From NCBI GenBank assembly GCA_022573095.1, contig JACZUR010000051.1, positions 1 to 11,034 of the forward strand: a DNA stretch of 11,034 bases, given 5' to 3'. Position 1 is the first letter of the stretch. Every line of letters begins with the position of its first letter. The translations under genes and the position numbers were made by a program. Below the pieces are notes generated by a model. It was not told where the DNA came from. It made no database searches and saw nothing but the letters and a program-made list of their open reading frames with translations. Shown piece by piece: positions 1 to 7,523 of this stretch. Origin of the DNA: Gemmatimonadota bacterium. GTDB lineage: Bacteria; Gemmatimonadota; Gemmatimonadetes; Gemmatimonadales; GWC2-71-9.

Positions 1-1448
1 TGCTCAAGATCTCCGGTCGCGGAGTGACGAAGATTCGCCAGATACACGAACAGCTAGAGATCGAGTCGATTGACGAACTGGAGGAAGCGGCCCGGGACGG
101 CCGGCTCGCCAAGCTGCCTCGCTTCGGCAGCAAGACAGCCCAAAACATTCTTAGAGGAATCCAATTTCTCCAGAAGACCAGTGACTTCCGGCTATTTCAC
201 CACGCGCGTGAAGAAGCCGACGCTTTAGTGCACGTATTGGGAAGCATGCCGGGTGTTTCGCAGGCGGTCGTGGCAGGCACCATCCGGCGGCGGTGCGAGG
301 TAATCCGAGAACTAAGCTTCGTCCTCCAGGTTCAGGACCGTAAGGAAACAGTAATGTCACGGCTTAGCACAGCTCCTGGTGTCACCGACTTCACGCCTCA
401 TGGTGAAGACTCGGCAACTCTCAAGTTCGCCAGCGGCACCGTCGCTGAAGTAACGATCACCACTCTCGACAATTTTGGTTTCAGATGCCTTACCGCGACC
501 GGAAACGAAGCCCACATTCGGGAGTTATCCGAACTTGCCGTTGAACGCGGGTACGAGTGGACAGGCGACGGCCTCCGGCGAGATGGAGTCATTCAACCCG
601 TCAAAACCGAACAAGACTTGTACTCGCTGCTGAACATTCAGTATCTACCCCCGGAGATCCGGGAAGGCAGAGGAGAGGTCCAGGCCGCCGCCGATTTCGC
701 GCTGCCGTCTCTCGTCACGGCCGACGACCTCGAGGGATTTGTCCATTGCCATACGAACTACTCCGACGGCAGCACTACTATAGCCGAGTGGGCTCAAGAG
801 TGCTCATCGCACGGCTACAGCTACGTGGGGATCACAGATCATAGCCTCGCTGCGGCCTACGCAGGCGGTCTCACCGTCGACAACGTCACGGCCCAACACA
901 AAGAGATCGATGAGGTCAACAGCGGCCTGTCAGGCTTCAAGGTTCTCAAGGGTGTTGAGGCCGACATACTTGCTGACGGCTCACTCGACTATAGCGACGA
1001 TGTTAAGGCTCGTTTCGATTTCATAATCGGATCCGTGCACAGCCGCTTTTCCATGAGCGAAGCTGAAATGACCGACAGGATTCTCAAAGCAATGGACGAT
1101 CCCCACATGCTAATCCTCGGTCACCCAACGGGCCGTCTGCTGCTTTCGCGCGACCCTTATCCGCTGGATATGGACGCGATATTTACCAAGGCCACCGAAA
1201 CCGGCGTCGCGATCGAGATAAACGCAGATCCGCAGCGCCTCGATCTCGACTGGACAATGGTCCGTGAAGCGACTGGAAAAGGTGCGACGATTTCTATCGG
1301 TGCAGATGCGCATAGCAAGTCGGGAATTGCCAACATGGAAGTAGGTCTCGGCATTGCGCGCAAAGGCTGGCTGACAGCTGAGAACCTGCTCAACACTCTG
1401 CCGGTGGAGGGCTTTCTCGAGCGTGCACGCCTCCGGAGAAACCGATGA
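1..1448 (+). CDS. polX: PolX-family protein, 5'-truncated: degenerate polymerase palm plus intact PHP phosphoesterase domain
   Basis: Reading is open from base 3 to the TGA at 1446-1448, so the gene starts upstream; the GTG at 24 is an internal codon, not a start. Residues here are counted from that codon. Missing at the left is the N-terminal helix-hairpin-helix domain of a ~570-residue PolX. Present are the fingers with hairpins (ISGRG at the edge, LPRFGSKTAQNIL at 31-43), a palm (about 65-190), the linker PPEIREGRGE, and a C-terminal PHP domain (about 236-470). PHP metal ligands are all visible: H241, H243, D248, H273, E312, H339, H367, D428, H430. In the palm, the usual DxD after G-S-x-R-R is E96-L-S98 and the third Asp is E142, so nucleotide addition is probably lost. 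In characterised bacterial PolX the PHP domain gives 3'-5' exonuclease or AP-endonuclease activity in base repair. The ATGA overlap with nth fits that role. Confidence 0.9.
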   Translation, partial: LKISGRGVTKIRQIHEQLEIESIDELEEAARDGRLAKLPRFGSKTAQNILRGIQFLQKTSDFRLFHHAREEADALVHVLGSMPGVSQAVVAGTIRRRCEVIRELSFVLQVQDRKETVMSRLSTAPGVTDFTPHGEDSATLKFASGTVAEVTITTLDNFGFRCLTATGNEAHIRELSELAVERGYEWTGDGLRRDGVIQPVKTEQDLYSLLNIQYLPPEIREGRGEVQAAADFALPSLVTADDLEGFVHCHTNYSDGSTTIAEWAQECSSHGYSYVGITDHSLAAAYAGGLTVDNVTAQHKEIDEVNSGLSGFKVLKGVEADILADGSLDYSDDVKARFDFIIGSVHSRFSMSEAEMTDRILKAMDDPHMLILGHPTGRLLLSRDPYPLDMDAIFTKATETGVAIEINADPQRLDLDWTMVREATGKGATISIGADAHSKSGIANMEVGLGIARKGWLTAENLLNTLPVEGFLERARLRRNR

Positions 1449-2095
1449 AGGAAGCGGCAGAGCGAGTTAAGCCCGTCATCAAGAAGCTCAAGAAACGATA
1501 TCCCGACGCAAAATGCTCACTTACCCACAAGAATCCCCTGCAACTGCTGGTGGCAACTATTCTCAGCGCGCAGTGTACCGATGCGCGTGTCAATGTTGTA
1601 ACCAAGAAGTTGTTCAAATTTTACAAATCTGCTCGCGATTATGCAGATGCCGATCCAGATGAGTTGTCCGATATGATTCAGTCGACCGGGTTTTTTCGCA
1701 ACAAGACCAAATCACTCACTGGAATGGGAGATGCGCTCTACAGACATCATGGCGGAAAAGTGCCGCGAACACTGGACCAACTCGTTAGGATTCCTGGCGT
1801 AGGACGCAAAACCGCCAACGTCGTCCTCGGAAATGCCTTCGGCATCGACGAAGGAGTCGTAGTCGACACCCATGTGACCAGAATCGCGAATCGCCTTGGA
1901 TTTACAAGTCATCGGGACGCCGCAAAAATAGAACGCGATCTCATGAGACTGGTCCCTCTATCTGAGTGGACAATGTTCCCTCACCTGCTGATACAACACG
2001 GCAGGGAAATATGCCGGGCCCGCAAACCGAAGTGTGAAATCTGCCCTATCAACGCACTCTGTCCGTCTTCCAGCGCGGTGATGGCGCCATCGTGA
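1445..2095 (+). CDS. nth: Endonuclease III, DNA glycosylase/AP lyase
   Basis: This 216-residue protein matches the usual length of Nth, which excises oxidised pyrimidines and cleaves the abasic site by beta-elimination. The six-helix barrel region contains LLVATILSAQCTD (34-46). The helix-hairpin-helix reads IPGVGRKTANVV (116-127) with catalytic K122, and VDTH follows with catalytic D141. The C-terminal iron-sulfur ligands are C190-x6-C197-x2-C200-x5-C206, the standard [4Fe-4S] spacing. The ATG overlaps the upstream TGA as ATGA, indicating translational coupling to the PolX-like gene. The pairing is functionally sensible, since Nth makes the abasic sites and blocked 3' ends that a PHP-type nuclease could process. 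All key residues are present, so I expect an active enzyme. Confidence 0.97.
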   Translation: MKEAAERVKPVIKKLKKRYPDAKCSLTHKNPLQLLVATILSAQCTDARVNVVTKKLFKFYKSARDYADADPDELSDMIQSTGFFRNKTKSLTGMGDALYRHHGGKVPRTLDQLVRIPGVGRKTANVVLGNAFGIDEGVVVDTHVTRIANRLGFTSHRDAAKIERDLMRLVPLSEWTMFPHLLIQHGREICRARKPKCEICPINALCPSSSAVMAPS

Positions 2096-2108
2096 GTAAA
2101 TAGTCCAT

Positions 2109-2534
2109 ATGAATCTGGATTTTGCAGTGGCTTGCGACTATGCCCTGATAGATAGATTCGGCAAGCTGTCCGTGATGGGAATCTTTCAGCACGTCTGGGT
2201 CGCCAACTTTCCCGCTGTTCATCCAAGACTCCACCTCGTGCTGAAAATCAAGGGGAAACGCACCGAGCTGGGAAGTCATAACATCGAGATCAATTTTACA
2301 GACAGTGGCGACGCCGTGCTGCTCAAGGGTTCCGGCACAGTAACCTTGAATGAGCCACCGGCCGGAATTCTGGAGATCGAAGCCGGCGCCATACTCGTCT
2401 TCGATATTCCCCTGCCCCACGAAGGACAATACCGGTTTGAAATCTCCGTAGACAATCAACTCGATACAGTAGTTCCCCTGACGGCATCACAGCGTATAGG
2501 ACCCGTCGATGTGGAGGGTACTCAGCTACACTGA
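2109..2534 (+). CDS. DUF6941-like protein of unknown function
   Basis: A 141-residue protein with no signal peptide or membrane segment, probably cytosolic. The N-terminus (LDFAVACDYALIDRFGKLSVMGIF, residues 3-26, followed by a PAVHPRLHLVL stretch) resembles what I recall of the DUF6941 family, whose members begin with an 'ADYA...GKLnvmGiF' signature and then strands carrying a Phe-Pro-x-x-His-Pro motif. The rest alternates short hydrophobic strands with glycines and prolines, suggesting an all-beta fold, and ends in a strand-rich segment (GQYRFEISVDNQ). The family has no known function. The gene sits 13 bases after nth and 29 before the glycosyltransferase gene, so it is co-transcribed. No good Shine-Dalgarno sequence precedes the ATG, which may rely on termination-reinitiation. 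The family name is from memory; the gene itself is well supported by spacing and protein-like composition. Confidence 0.8.
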   Translation: MNLDFAVACDYALIDRFGKLSVMGIFQHVWVANFPAVHPRLHLVLKIKGKRTELGSHNIEINFTDSGDAVLLKGSGTVTLNEPPAGILEIEAGAILVFDIPLPHEGQYRFEISVDNQLDTVVPLTASQRIGPVDVEGTQLH

Positions 2535-2563
2535 CTTAACCGCAGAGATTCGGTGCCTACAAA

Positions 2564-4306
2564 TTGACGTCACTTTCACGCCATAAATGGTTTCTCGTTT
2601 GCGGAATCGTAGTTCTTACCGGGCTCGCCTACGGTCTCGACGGCTATCCTCTGCTGAACCCGGACGAAGGAAGAAACGCCGAGGTCGCGAGAGAGATGGC
2701 CGAGAGCGGCGATTATGTGGTGCCACGTCTCAACACGGCCCCATACCTCGATAAACCCGTCTTGTTCTTCGCTTCCGCTGCCGTCAGCATTCGGTTGTTT
2801 GGGGCCACAGAAGTAGCGGTACGACTCCCTTCTCTGCTGTTCACCATAATGACGGTCAGCTTACTGTTTTGGTTTGCGCTAAGAGAGTTTGGATTTGAAG
2901 GGGCCGTAACAGCAGCTGTTGTAACCGCCGCGTCACCGCTCGTGCTGGGGTTTGCGCGCACTGTAATATTCGACGCTTCCCTTACTTTCTTCGTCACACT
3001 TACAATTCTCTCTTTCTATCGCGCGTTCGATGCCTACCGACAGCGTGAACCGGAGAATTTGGCCCGCGTTCAGGCAAGCATGCGGTGGACGGTTCTCGCG
3101 TGGGCTGCAATGGCCGCGGCAGTTTTGACGAAGGGGCCGATCGGAATGGCATTACCTCTCATGATAGCCGTTGCCTATGCCACGTTTTCCAGAGAGTGGC
3201 GTCCGCTGGCCAACCTGATAGCTGTGTTGTTGTTTGTTAGCATTCTCTTGCCGTGGATCGTGGCGGTAAGCCGCGAGGAACCAGGATTCCTTCGTTACGC
3301 CCTGGTAACCGAAACGTTCACACGCCTGACGACCCCTGAGTTCCGTCGCACAGGACCTCTTTGGTACTTCGTGCCCATTTTGATTGCTGCGTCGTTCCCT
3401 TGGTCAGCAGCCGTTCTGGGAGGCTGGCGTACGCAATCCGTACTCGGCGCTAAGGGCCACCGTGACTTGCTTACAGTCTACGTGTTAATGTGGATCATTA
3501 TCCCATTTGTGTTTTTTTCGTTGTCGCAGTCCAAAAGACCGCAGTACATTCTTCCGCTGATACCAGCCGTAGGGCTGCTGCTCGCCCGGATATGGAGTCT
3601 CAGCGCGGTGAGACTTCCCGGAGCCCGCGCCGCAGCCGTTGCCCTGGGGATACTAGGTGTTCTTTTTCTCACCATTAGTCCTGTATTCGCGCACGCCTTT
3701 GGAGCAAGCGACGCCGTCGCAATCCATATACCTGCGACGGGCGTCATGCTCGGCAGTATCTGCGTAGTCGCTTCACTGGCAGTTGGCTTCGCCGGTGAAC
3801 GAAGGGCTTTGGTATTACTGGGGCTGGCTCTGCCGGTCTCTTCGATTCCGTTTATCAGCGGCCGCCTGATGACAAGTATCGGTAAAGAAAGATCGAGTTA
3901 TGACATGGCGCGTGCACTTGCACCACATCTTACATCCGAAACCGAGATTGTTGGCGTCAGCACGTATCCGCTGGGACTTTCTTTCTATCTCAATCGAACC
4001 ATCACACTCGCTACGGAAACGGGTAGCGAACTGACCAGCAACTATGCGGTACGCCATCCGGAAAGCTGGAGAACAAGTCCGGGAAGGACGTTCACCGGTG
4101 CTCGAGAATGGAGGGAAGCACTCTCACACTGCAGCCAGATTCAGATCTTCATCGTTCATCGAGACAATGAAGAGGCACGATCTCTTCTGCGCGAACGTTT
4201 GCCGCTGCTAGCAGCACATGGGGAACTCGAGTCCTATGGTCCGTGCGAACCTATCGAGTTCGTGTACCGGGATGCAGCCAACGCAGAAGTACACTTTGCG
4301 TTCTAG
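2564..4306 (+). CDS. Family 39 glycosyltransferase (ArnT/PMT-like), integral membrane
   Basis: A 580-residue polytopic membrane protein. The first membrane helix is about residues 9-25. The first extracytoplasmic loop carries the GT39 signature: D34-E35 in NPDEGRNAEVAREM, then SGDYVVPRLN and PYLDKPVLFF (60-69). ARTVIFDASLTFF (131-143) is the second typical conserved stretch. About ten further hydrophobic segments run to about residue 430, followed by a soluble C-terminal domain of roughly 140 residues. Such enzymes transfer a sugar from a polyprenyl-phosphate donor to lipid A, protein or another envelope acceptor; D34 would be the candidate base. The acceptor cannot be told from sequence. The only in-frame start after the upstream TAA (2537-2539) is TTG at 2564, an uncommon start with a weak ribosome site. 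The stop lies 14 bases before the amidotransferase start, suggesting a shared envelope-glycan role. Confidence 0.9.
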   Translation: MTSLSRHKWFLVCGIVVLTGLAYGLDGYPLLNPDEGRNAEVAREMAESGDYVVPRLNTAPYLDKPVLFFASAAVSIRLFGATEVAVRLPSLLFTIMTVSLLFWFALREFGFEGAVTAAVVTAASPLVLGFARTVIFDASLTFFVTLTILSFYRAFDAYRQREPENLARVQASMRWTVLAWAAMAAAVLTKGPIGMALPLMIAVAYATFSREWRPLANLIAVLLFVSILLPWIVAVSREEPGFLRYALVTETFTRLTTPEFRRTGPLWYFVPILIAASFPWSAAVLGGWRTQSVLGAKGHRDLLTVYVLMWIIIPFVFFSLSQSKRPQYILPLIPAVGLLLARIWSLSAVRLPGARAAAVALGILGVLFLTISPVFAHAFGASDAVAIHIPATGVMLGSICVVASLAVGFAGERRALVLLGLALPVSSIPFISGRLMTSIGKERSSYDMARALAPHLTSETEIVGVSTYPLGLSFYLNRTITLATETGSELTSNYAVRHPESWRTSPGRTFTGAREWREALSHCSQIQIFIVHRDNEEARSLLRERLPLLAAHGELESYGPCEPIEFVYRDAANAEVHFAF

Positions 4307-4320
4307 TTGCTAGCGTCATC

Positions 4321-6171
4321 ATGTGTGGCATCTACGGTATCTTTTCGCTGGCCGACGGACCTCCCCCCGACCGCAGTCTCGCTACGCCGATGGCAGACTC
4401 GCTCCGCCACCGCGGACCCGATAGCCACGGTGTACTTGAAAGCACCCGCGCGTTCCTCGGGGTCGACCGGCTGCGGATCGTCGATGCCTCGGAAAAAGCA
4501 GATCAACCCTTTCAAGATCTTTCCGGCAAGTTGTGGCTAGCGGGAAACGGCGAGGTCTACAACGCGAACGACCTACGCAGCCGGTTCGACAGTTATCCGT
4601 TTCGGTCAAACTCCGATATTGAGACAATCCTTCCGGTCTTCCTGCAATACGGCACGCCGGGCTTCAGCCACCTGGACGGCAAGTTCGCGGTAGTGCTTTG
4701 GAACGATGTTGAACGACGACTGACCCTGGCCCGTGATCGAGCAGGCGAAAACCCGCTCTTCTACTCAACAGTCGGCAACCAAGTAATAGTGGCCTCAGAG
4801 ATTCAGGCCCTGCTGATCCATCCCGGTGTCTCACGCAGCATCGATGGTACCAGCCTACGACAGTTCTTCGAGTTCGGTTTTATTCACGAACCACGAACGA
4901 TCTTTCGCGACGTGAAGCGCGTAGAGTCCGGAACAGCTCTCTCGTTCAAGTTCGGGAGCACGGAGCAGAACTCGTTTTGGAAGCCCAATTCAACTGCCGC
5001 GCGTGACACGGACTTTAGCAGCTCTGCACGAGAGCTTGTTTCGTTGCTCCGTGAATCCATTTCTCGACAAATTGAAACCGCGGAGCCTCTCGGAGTCTTC
5101 ACGAGCGGAGGCGTGGATTCATCTCTCCTCGTGGCCCTGGCTGCGGAGATCCGCGATCCTGCAACGATCCGTACGTTCAGCGTTCGGTTTCCAGACAGGT
5201 CGTTTGATGAAAGCCGCTACGGCCGCAGAGTCAGCCATCTTTTCAGAACTCAGCACCTTGAAGTAACGGCGGATGCAGACGGTTTGAGTCGGGCGTTTGA
5301 GTCCGTGACACGCGATATCGCCGAACCGATTGCCGATCCAGCGATTTTACCCACTTATCTACTGGCAGAGGCGGCTTCGGCAAAGACCCGAGTCGCGCTG
5401 TCTGGTGAGGGTGCAGACGAACTCTTTGGAGGATACCCTACGTATCTGGGACACCTTTATGCAGCGGACCTCGACCGCCTTCCGCCGGCAGCCGTGCGGA
5501 TCCTTGCAAGGATACTTGGCGCCCTGGGGCCTTCTAACAAGAAGGTTCCGCTACGCTTTCTCTTGAAACGGTTCCTGGCATCACATCGTACTGGAAGCTG
5601 GGACCGCCATATGAGCTGGTCTGGACTTTCCGGAGCCAGATTGTTGGAGATCGGCCCCCCCGAGGGAGCTGAAAAGACAGTCGAACATAGCCGGGAGGTA
5701 GCTAGTATTACTGAACTGATGATCTCTGACTATGTGGGTTATCTCAGAAACAATTTACTGGTAAAGGTGGACCGAACAACTATGCTGCACTCTATGGAGG
5801 CCAGGACACCGTACTTGGACCGGAACCTGACGGAGTTTGCGTTCTCGATGCGAGACAGTCACAAAGTGAGAGGCCTGACTACAAAGAGAATTCTCAAGAA
5901 GGCGGCGGCTGAAGTACTTCCCCGCTCCATCGTGCATCGCCGTAAACGAGGACTGAGCGTCCCGATCGCCAACCTCATCAACGGAGCACTAAGACAGCGC
6001 GTCGACCGCTTGCTCTCCCGTTCACACATCAAAGGCCAGGGCCTGTTTCGCCCAAATCGCGTTCTAGAGCTACTTTCCATGTGCCGCTCAGGTCAATCTG
6101 ATGAGTGGCGCTCGCTGTGGGCACTAATTGCGTTTCAGGCATGGCACGAGAGATGGGCAAACGGAACATAA
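4321..6171 (+). CDS. asnB: Glutamine-hydrolysing asparagine synthase, AsnB/AsnO type
   Basis: The start is placed at the ATG giving MCGIYGIF, because class II glutaminases need Cys2 as the N-terminal nucleophile after Met removal; the frame is open 26 codons further upstream but that would bury the Cys. The product has 616 residues, close to the longer AsnO-type enzymes and longer than E. coli AsnB. Glutaminase landmarks are RHRGPDSHG (29-37), LRIVDAS, GNGEVYN and RDRAGENPLFYS. The synthetase half shows the PP-loop SGGVDSS (262-268), LSGEGADELFGGY (360-372) and VDRTTMLHSMEARTPYLD. It would convert aspartate, glutamine and ATP to asparagine and glutamate. Relatives in surface-polysaccharide clusters amidate sugars instead, and the 14-base link to a GT39 gene makes that alternative worth considering. 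Both active sites look complete. Confidence 0.95.
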   Translation: MCGIYGIFSLADGPPPDRSLATPMADSLRHRGPDSHGVLESTRAFLGVDRLRIVDASEKADQPFQDLSGKLWLAGNGEVYNANDLRSRFDSYPFRSNSDIETILPVFLQYGTPGFSHLDGKFAVVLWNDVERRLTLARDRAGENPLFYSTVGNQVIVASEIQALLIHPGVSRSIDGTSLRQFFEFGFIHEPRTIFRDVKRVESGTALSFKFGSTEQNSFWKPNSTAARDTDFSSSARELVSLLRESISRQIETAEPLGVFTSGGVDSSLLVALAAEIRDPATIRTFSVRFPDRSFDESRYGRRVSHLFRTQHLEVTADADGLSRAFESVTRDIAEPIADPAILPTYLLAEAASAKTRVALSGEGADELFGGYPTYLGHLYAADLDRLPPAAVRILARILGALGPSNKKVPLRFLLKRFLASHRTGSWDRHMSWSGLSGARLLEIGPPEGAEKTVEHSREVASITELMISDYVGYLRNNLLVKVDRTTMLHSMEARTPYLDRNLTEFAFSMRDSHKVRGLTTKRILKKAAAEVLPRSIVHRRKRGLSVPIANLINGALRQRVDRLLSRSHIKGQGLFRPNRVLELLSMCRSGQSDEWRSLWALIAFQAWHERWANGT

Positions 6172-6186
6172 ACCGGAAAGCGAGAG

Positions 6187-6777
6187 ATGGACCGAAACGA
6201 AGCCCTAGCACTAATGCACGAGTATACAGAGTCGGATGCTCTCCGCAAGCATATGTACACCGTCGAATTAACAATGCGGGCGTACGCGCGTCATTATGGG
6301 GAGGACGAAGAGACTTGGGGTATAACCGGCCTGCTGCATGATTTCGACTATGGGCGCTACCCAAACGACGCACACTCCCCCACGGAGGAGCACCCGGCGT
6401 TTGGCGTGGGAGTGCTCCGCGAAAAAGGCGTAAGTGAAGAAATTCTCGAAGCGATCCTCGGACACGCGACGTACACGGGTGTCTCCCGCAATTCACTCAT
6501 GTCGAAGGTTTTATTCGCAGTCGACGAACTCTGTGGCTTCTTGGTTGCCTGCGCTCTAGTCAGACCTTCGCGCAGCTTCAAGGATATGAAGGTGAAAAGC
6601 GCCAATAAGAAGCTGAAAGACAAAGCTTTTGCGCGAGGTGTGAATCGGGACGAAGTTAGGCAAGGAGCTGAGGAACTTGCAGTCGATCTAAGCGAACATA
6701 TACAGTTTATCATTGATGCGCTCGGACCGGACGAAGAAATACTAGGTCTGGGAAGCCCTAGCGAACAACAGGATTAG
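6187..6777 (+). CDS. HD-superfamily hydrolase (COG2316-like)
   Basis: A 196-residue soluble protein with a single HD domain. Metal-ligand candidates are H22 (in ALRKHMYTVE), the H51-D52 pair in LLHDFDYGRYP, H69 in EEHPAFGV, H93 in ILGHATYTG and D113 in AVDELCGF. This arrangement, with the HD pair followed by a DxDYxxYP stretch and a short C-terminal helical tail, is that of predicted HDIG hydrolases of unknown substrate; phosphohydrolase activity on nucleotides or phosphoesters is typical of the superfamily but the substrate here is not known. GGAAAG and GAGAG lie just before the ATG. It follows asnB by 15 bases and precedes the ABC ATPase by 2, so it is in the same transcription unit, though nothing in the neighbours fixes its role. 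Confidence 0.88.
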   Translation: MDRNEALALMHEYTESDALRKHMYTVELTMRAYARHYGEDEETWGITGLLHDFDYGRYPNDAHSPTEEHPAFGVGVLREKGVSEEILEAILGHATYTGVSRNSLMSKVLFAVDELCGFLVACALVRPSRSFKDMKVKSANKKLKDKAFARGVNRDEVRQGAEELAVDLSEHIQFIIDALGPDEEILGLGSPSEQQD

Positions 6778-6779
6778 GA

Positions 6780-7523
6780 ATGACTTCGACGCAGTATTCG
6801 GACTTTAGAACGGGTGAAACACCCGAAGCTGGTACCATCATTCTTACGCACAAACTGGTAAGAGAATTTCAAATGGGATCTGAAGTAGTTCATGCGCTTC
6901 AGGGAGTCAGCATCCGCATACCGGAGAACGAGTTTACCGCCATCATGGGTCCGTCAGGATCCGGAAAATCAACCCTCATGAATCTGCTGGGGTGCCTGGA
7001 CTCTCCGACCTCGGGAGAGTACTGGCTAAACGGCCAGAAAGTCAGCGAATTAAACGACGATCAGTTGGCTGCGATTCGCAACAAGGAAATCGGTTTTGTC
7101 TTTCAGACATTCAACCTGCTTCCCAGGGCAACCGCACTTCATAACGTCGAGCTGCCGCTAATTTATGGCGGCATTCGATCTCAGCAACGGAAGGAACAAG
7201 CCGAGTCGGCGTTGGAGAGCGTCGGTTTGAGCGACCGGATGGAGCACAAACCGAGCGAACTGTCGGGAGGGCAGCGTCAGCGCGTTGCGATTGCGCGTGC
7301 TCTTGTCAACAATCCCAGCATGATCCTGGCTGACGAGCCCACTGGAAACTTGGACAGTACTACCAGTCAGGAGATCATGGACGTTTTTCTCTCGCTCCAC
7401 GCGTCAGGACAGACGATCGTGGTAATCACGCACGAAGCCGACATAGCGAAACACGCCCAACGGCAGATTCATCTCAGAGATGGCTTCATCGAAAAGGACT
7501 TTAAGGTCAACGGCGACATCTAG
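6780..7523 (+). CDS. ABC transporter ATPase, MacB/LolD type, without adjacent permease
   Basis: A complete 247-residue nucleotide-binding subunit: Walker A GPSGSGKST (57-65), Q-loop FVFQTFNLLP (Q109), signature LSGGQRQRVAIARAL (161-175), Walker B ILADEPTGNLD (182-192) and H-loop ITHE (H218). The phrase MGSEVVHALQGVS ahead of Walker A and the 'NLLPRATALHNVELPL' helix are characteristic of the MacB/LolD/FtsE-like group that drives lipoprotein sorting, export or mechanotransmission through FtsX-fold permeases. About 19 extra residues precede the usual first strand, and no alternative start exists in them. The ATG is 2 bases after the previous TAG, with AGGA directly abutting it, so translation likely depends on coupling. 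No permease or periplasmic adaptor follows: the next gene is convergent. The partner must be encoded elsewhere or this is a stand-alone ATPase. Confidence 0.95.
   Translation: MTSTQYSDFRTGETPEAGTIILTHKLVREFQMGSEVVHALQGVSIRIPENEFTAIMGPSGSGKSTLMNLLGCLDSPTSGEYWLNGQKVSELNDDQLAAIRNKEIGFVFQTFNLLPRATALHNVELPLIYGGIRSQQRKEQAESALESVGLSDRMEHKPSELSGGQRQRVAIARALVNNPSMILADEPTGNLDSTTSQEIMDVFLSLHASGQTIVVITHEADIAKHAQRQIHLRDGFIEKDFKVNGDI

Noticed and set aside
2049..2459. A 136-codon minus-strand open frame opposite the DUF6941-like gene.
   Set aside because: The plus-strand product shows a family signature and operon spacing; the minus frame has neither and ends within nth.
4243..4320. In-frame upstream extension of the asparagine synthase gene starting at 4243.
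   Set aside because: It overlaps the end of the glycosyltransferase gene and would bury the Cys that must be residue 2 for glutaminase activity; the ATG at 4321 gives the canonical MCGI start.
6029..6496. A 155-codon minus-strand open frame across the asnB-HD junction.
   Set aside because: Arg/Pro/Leu-rich shadow of two clear coding genes with no start signal or motif.
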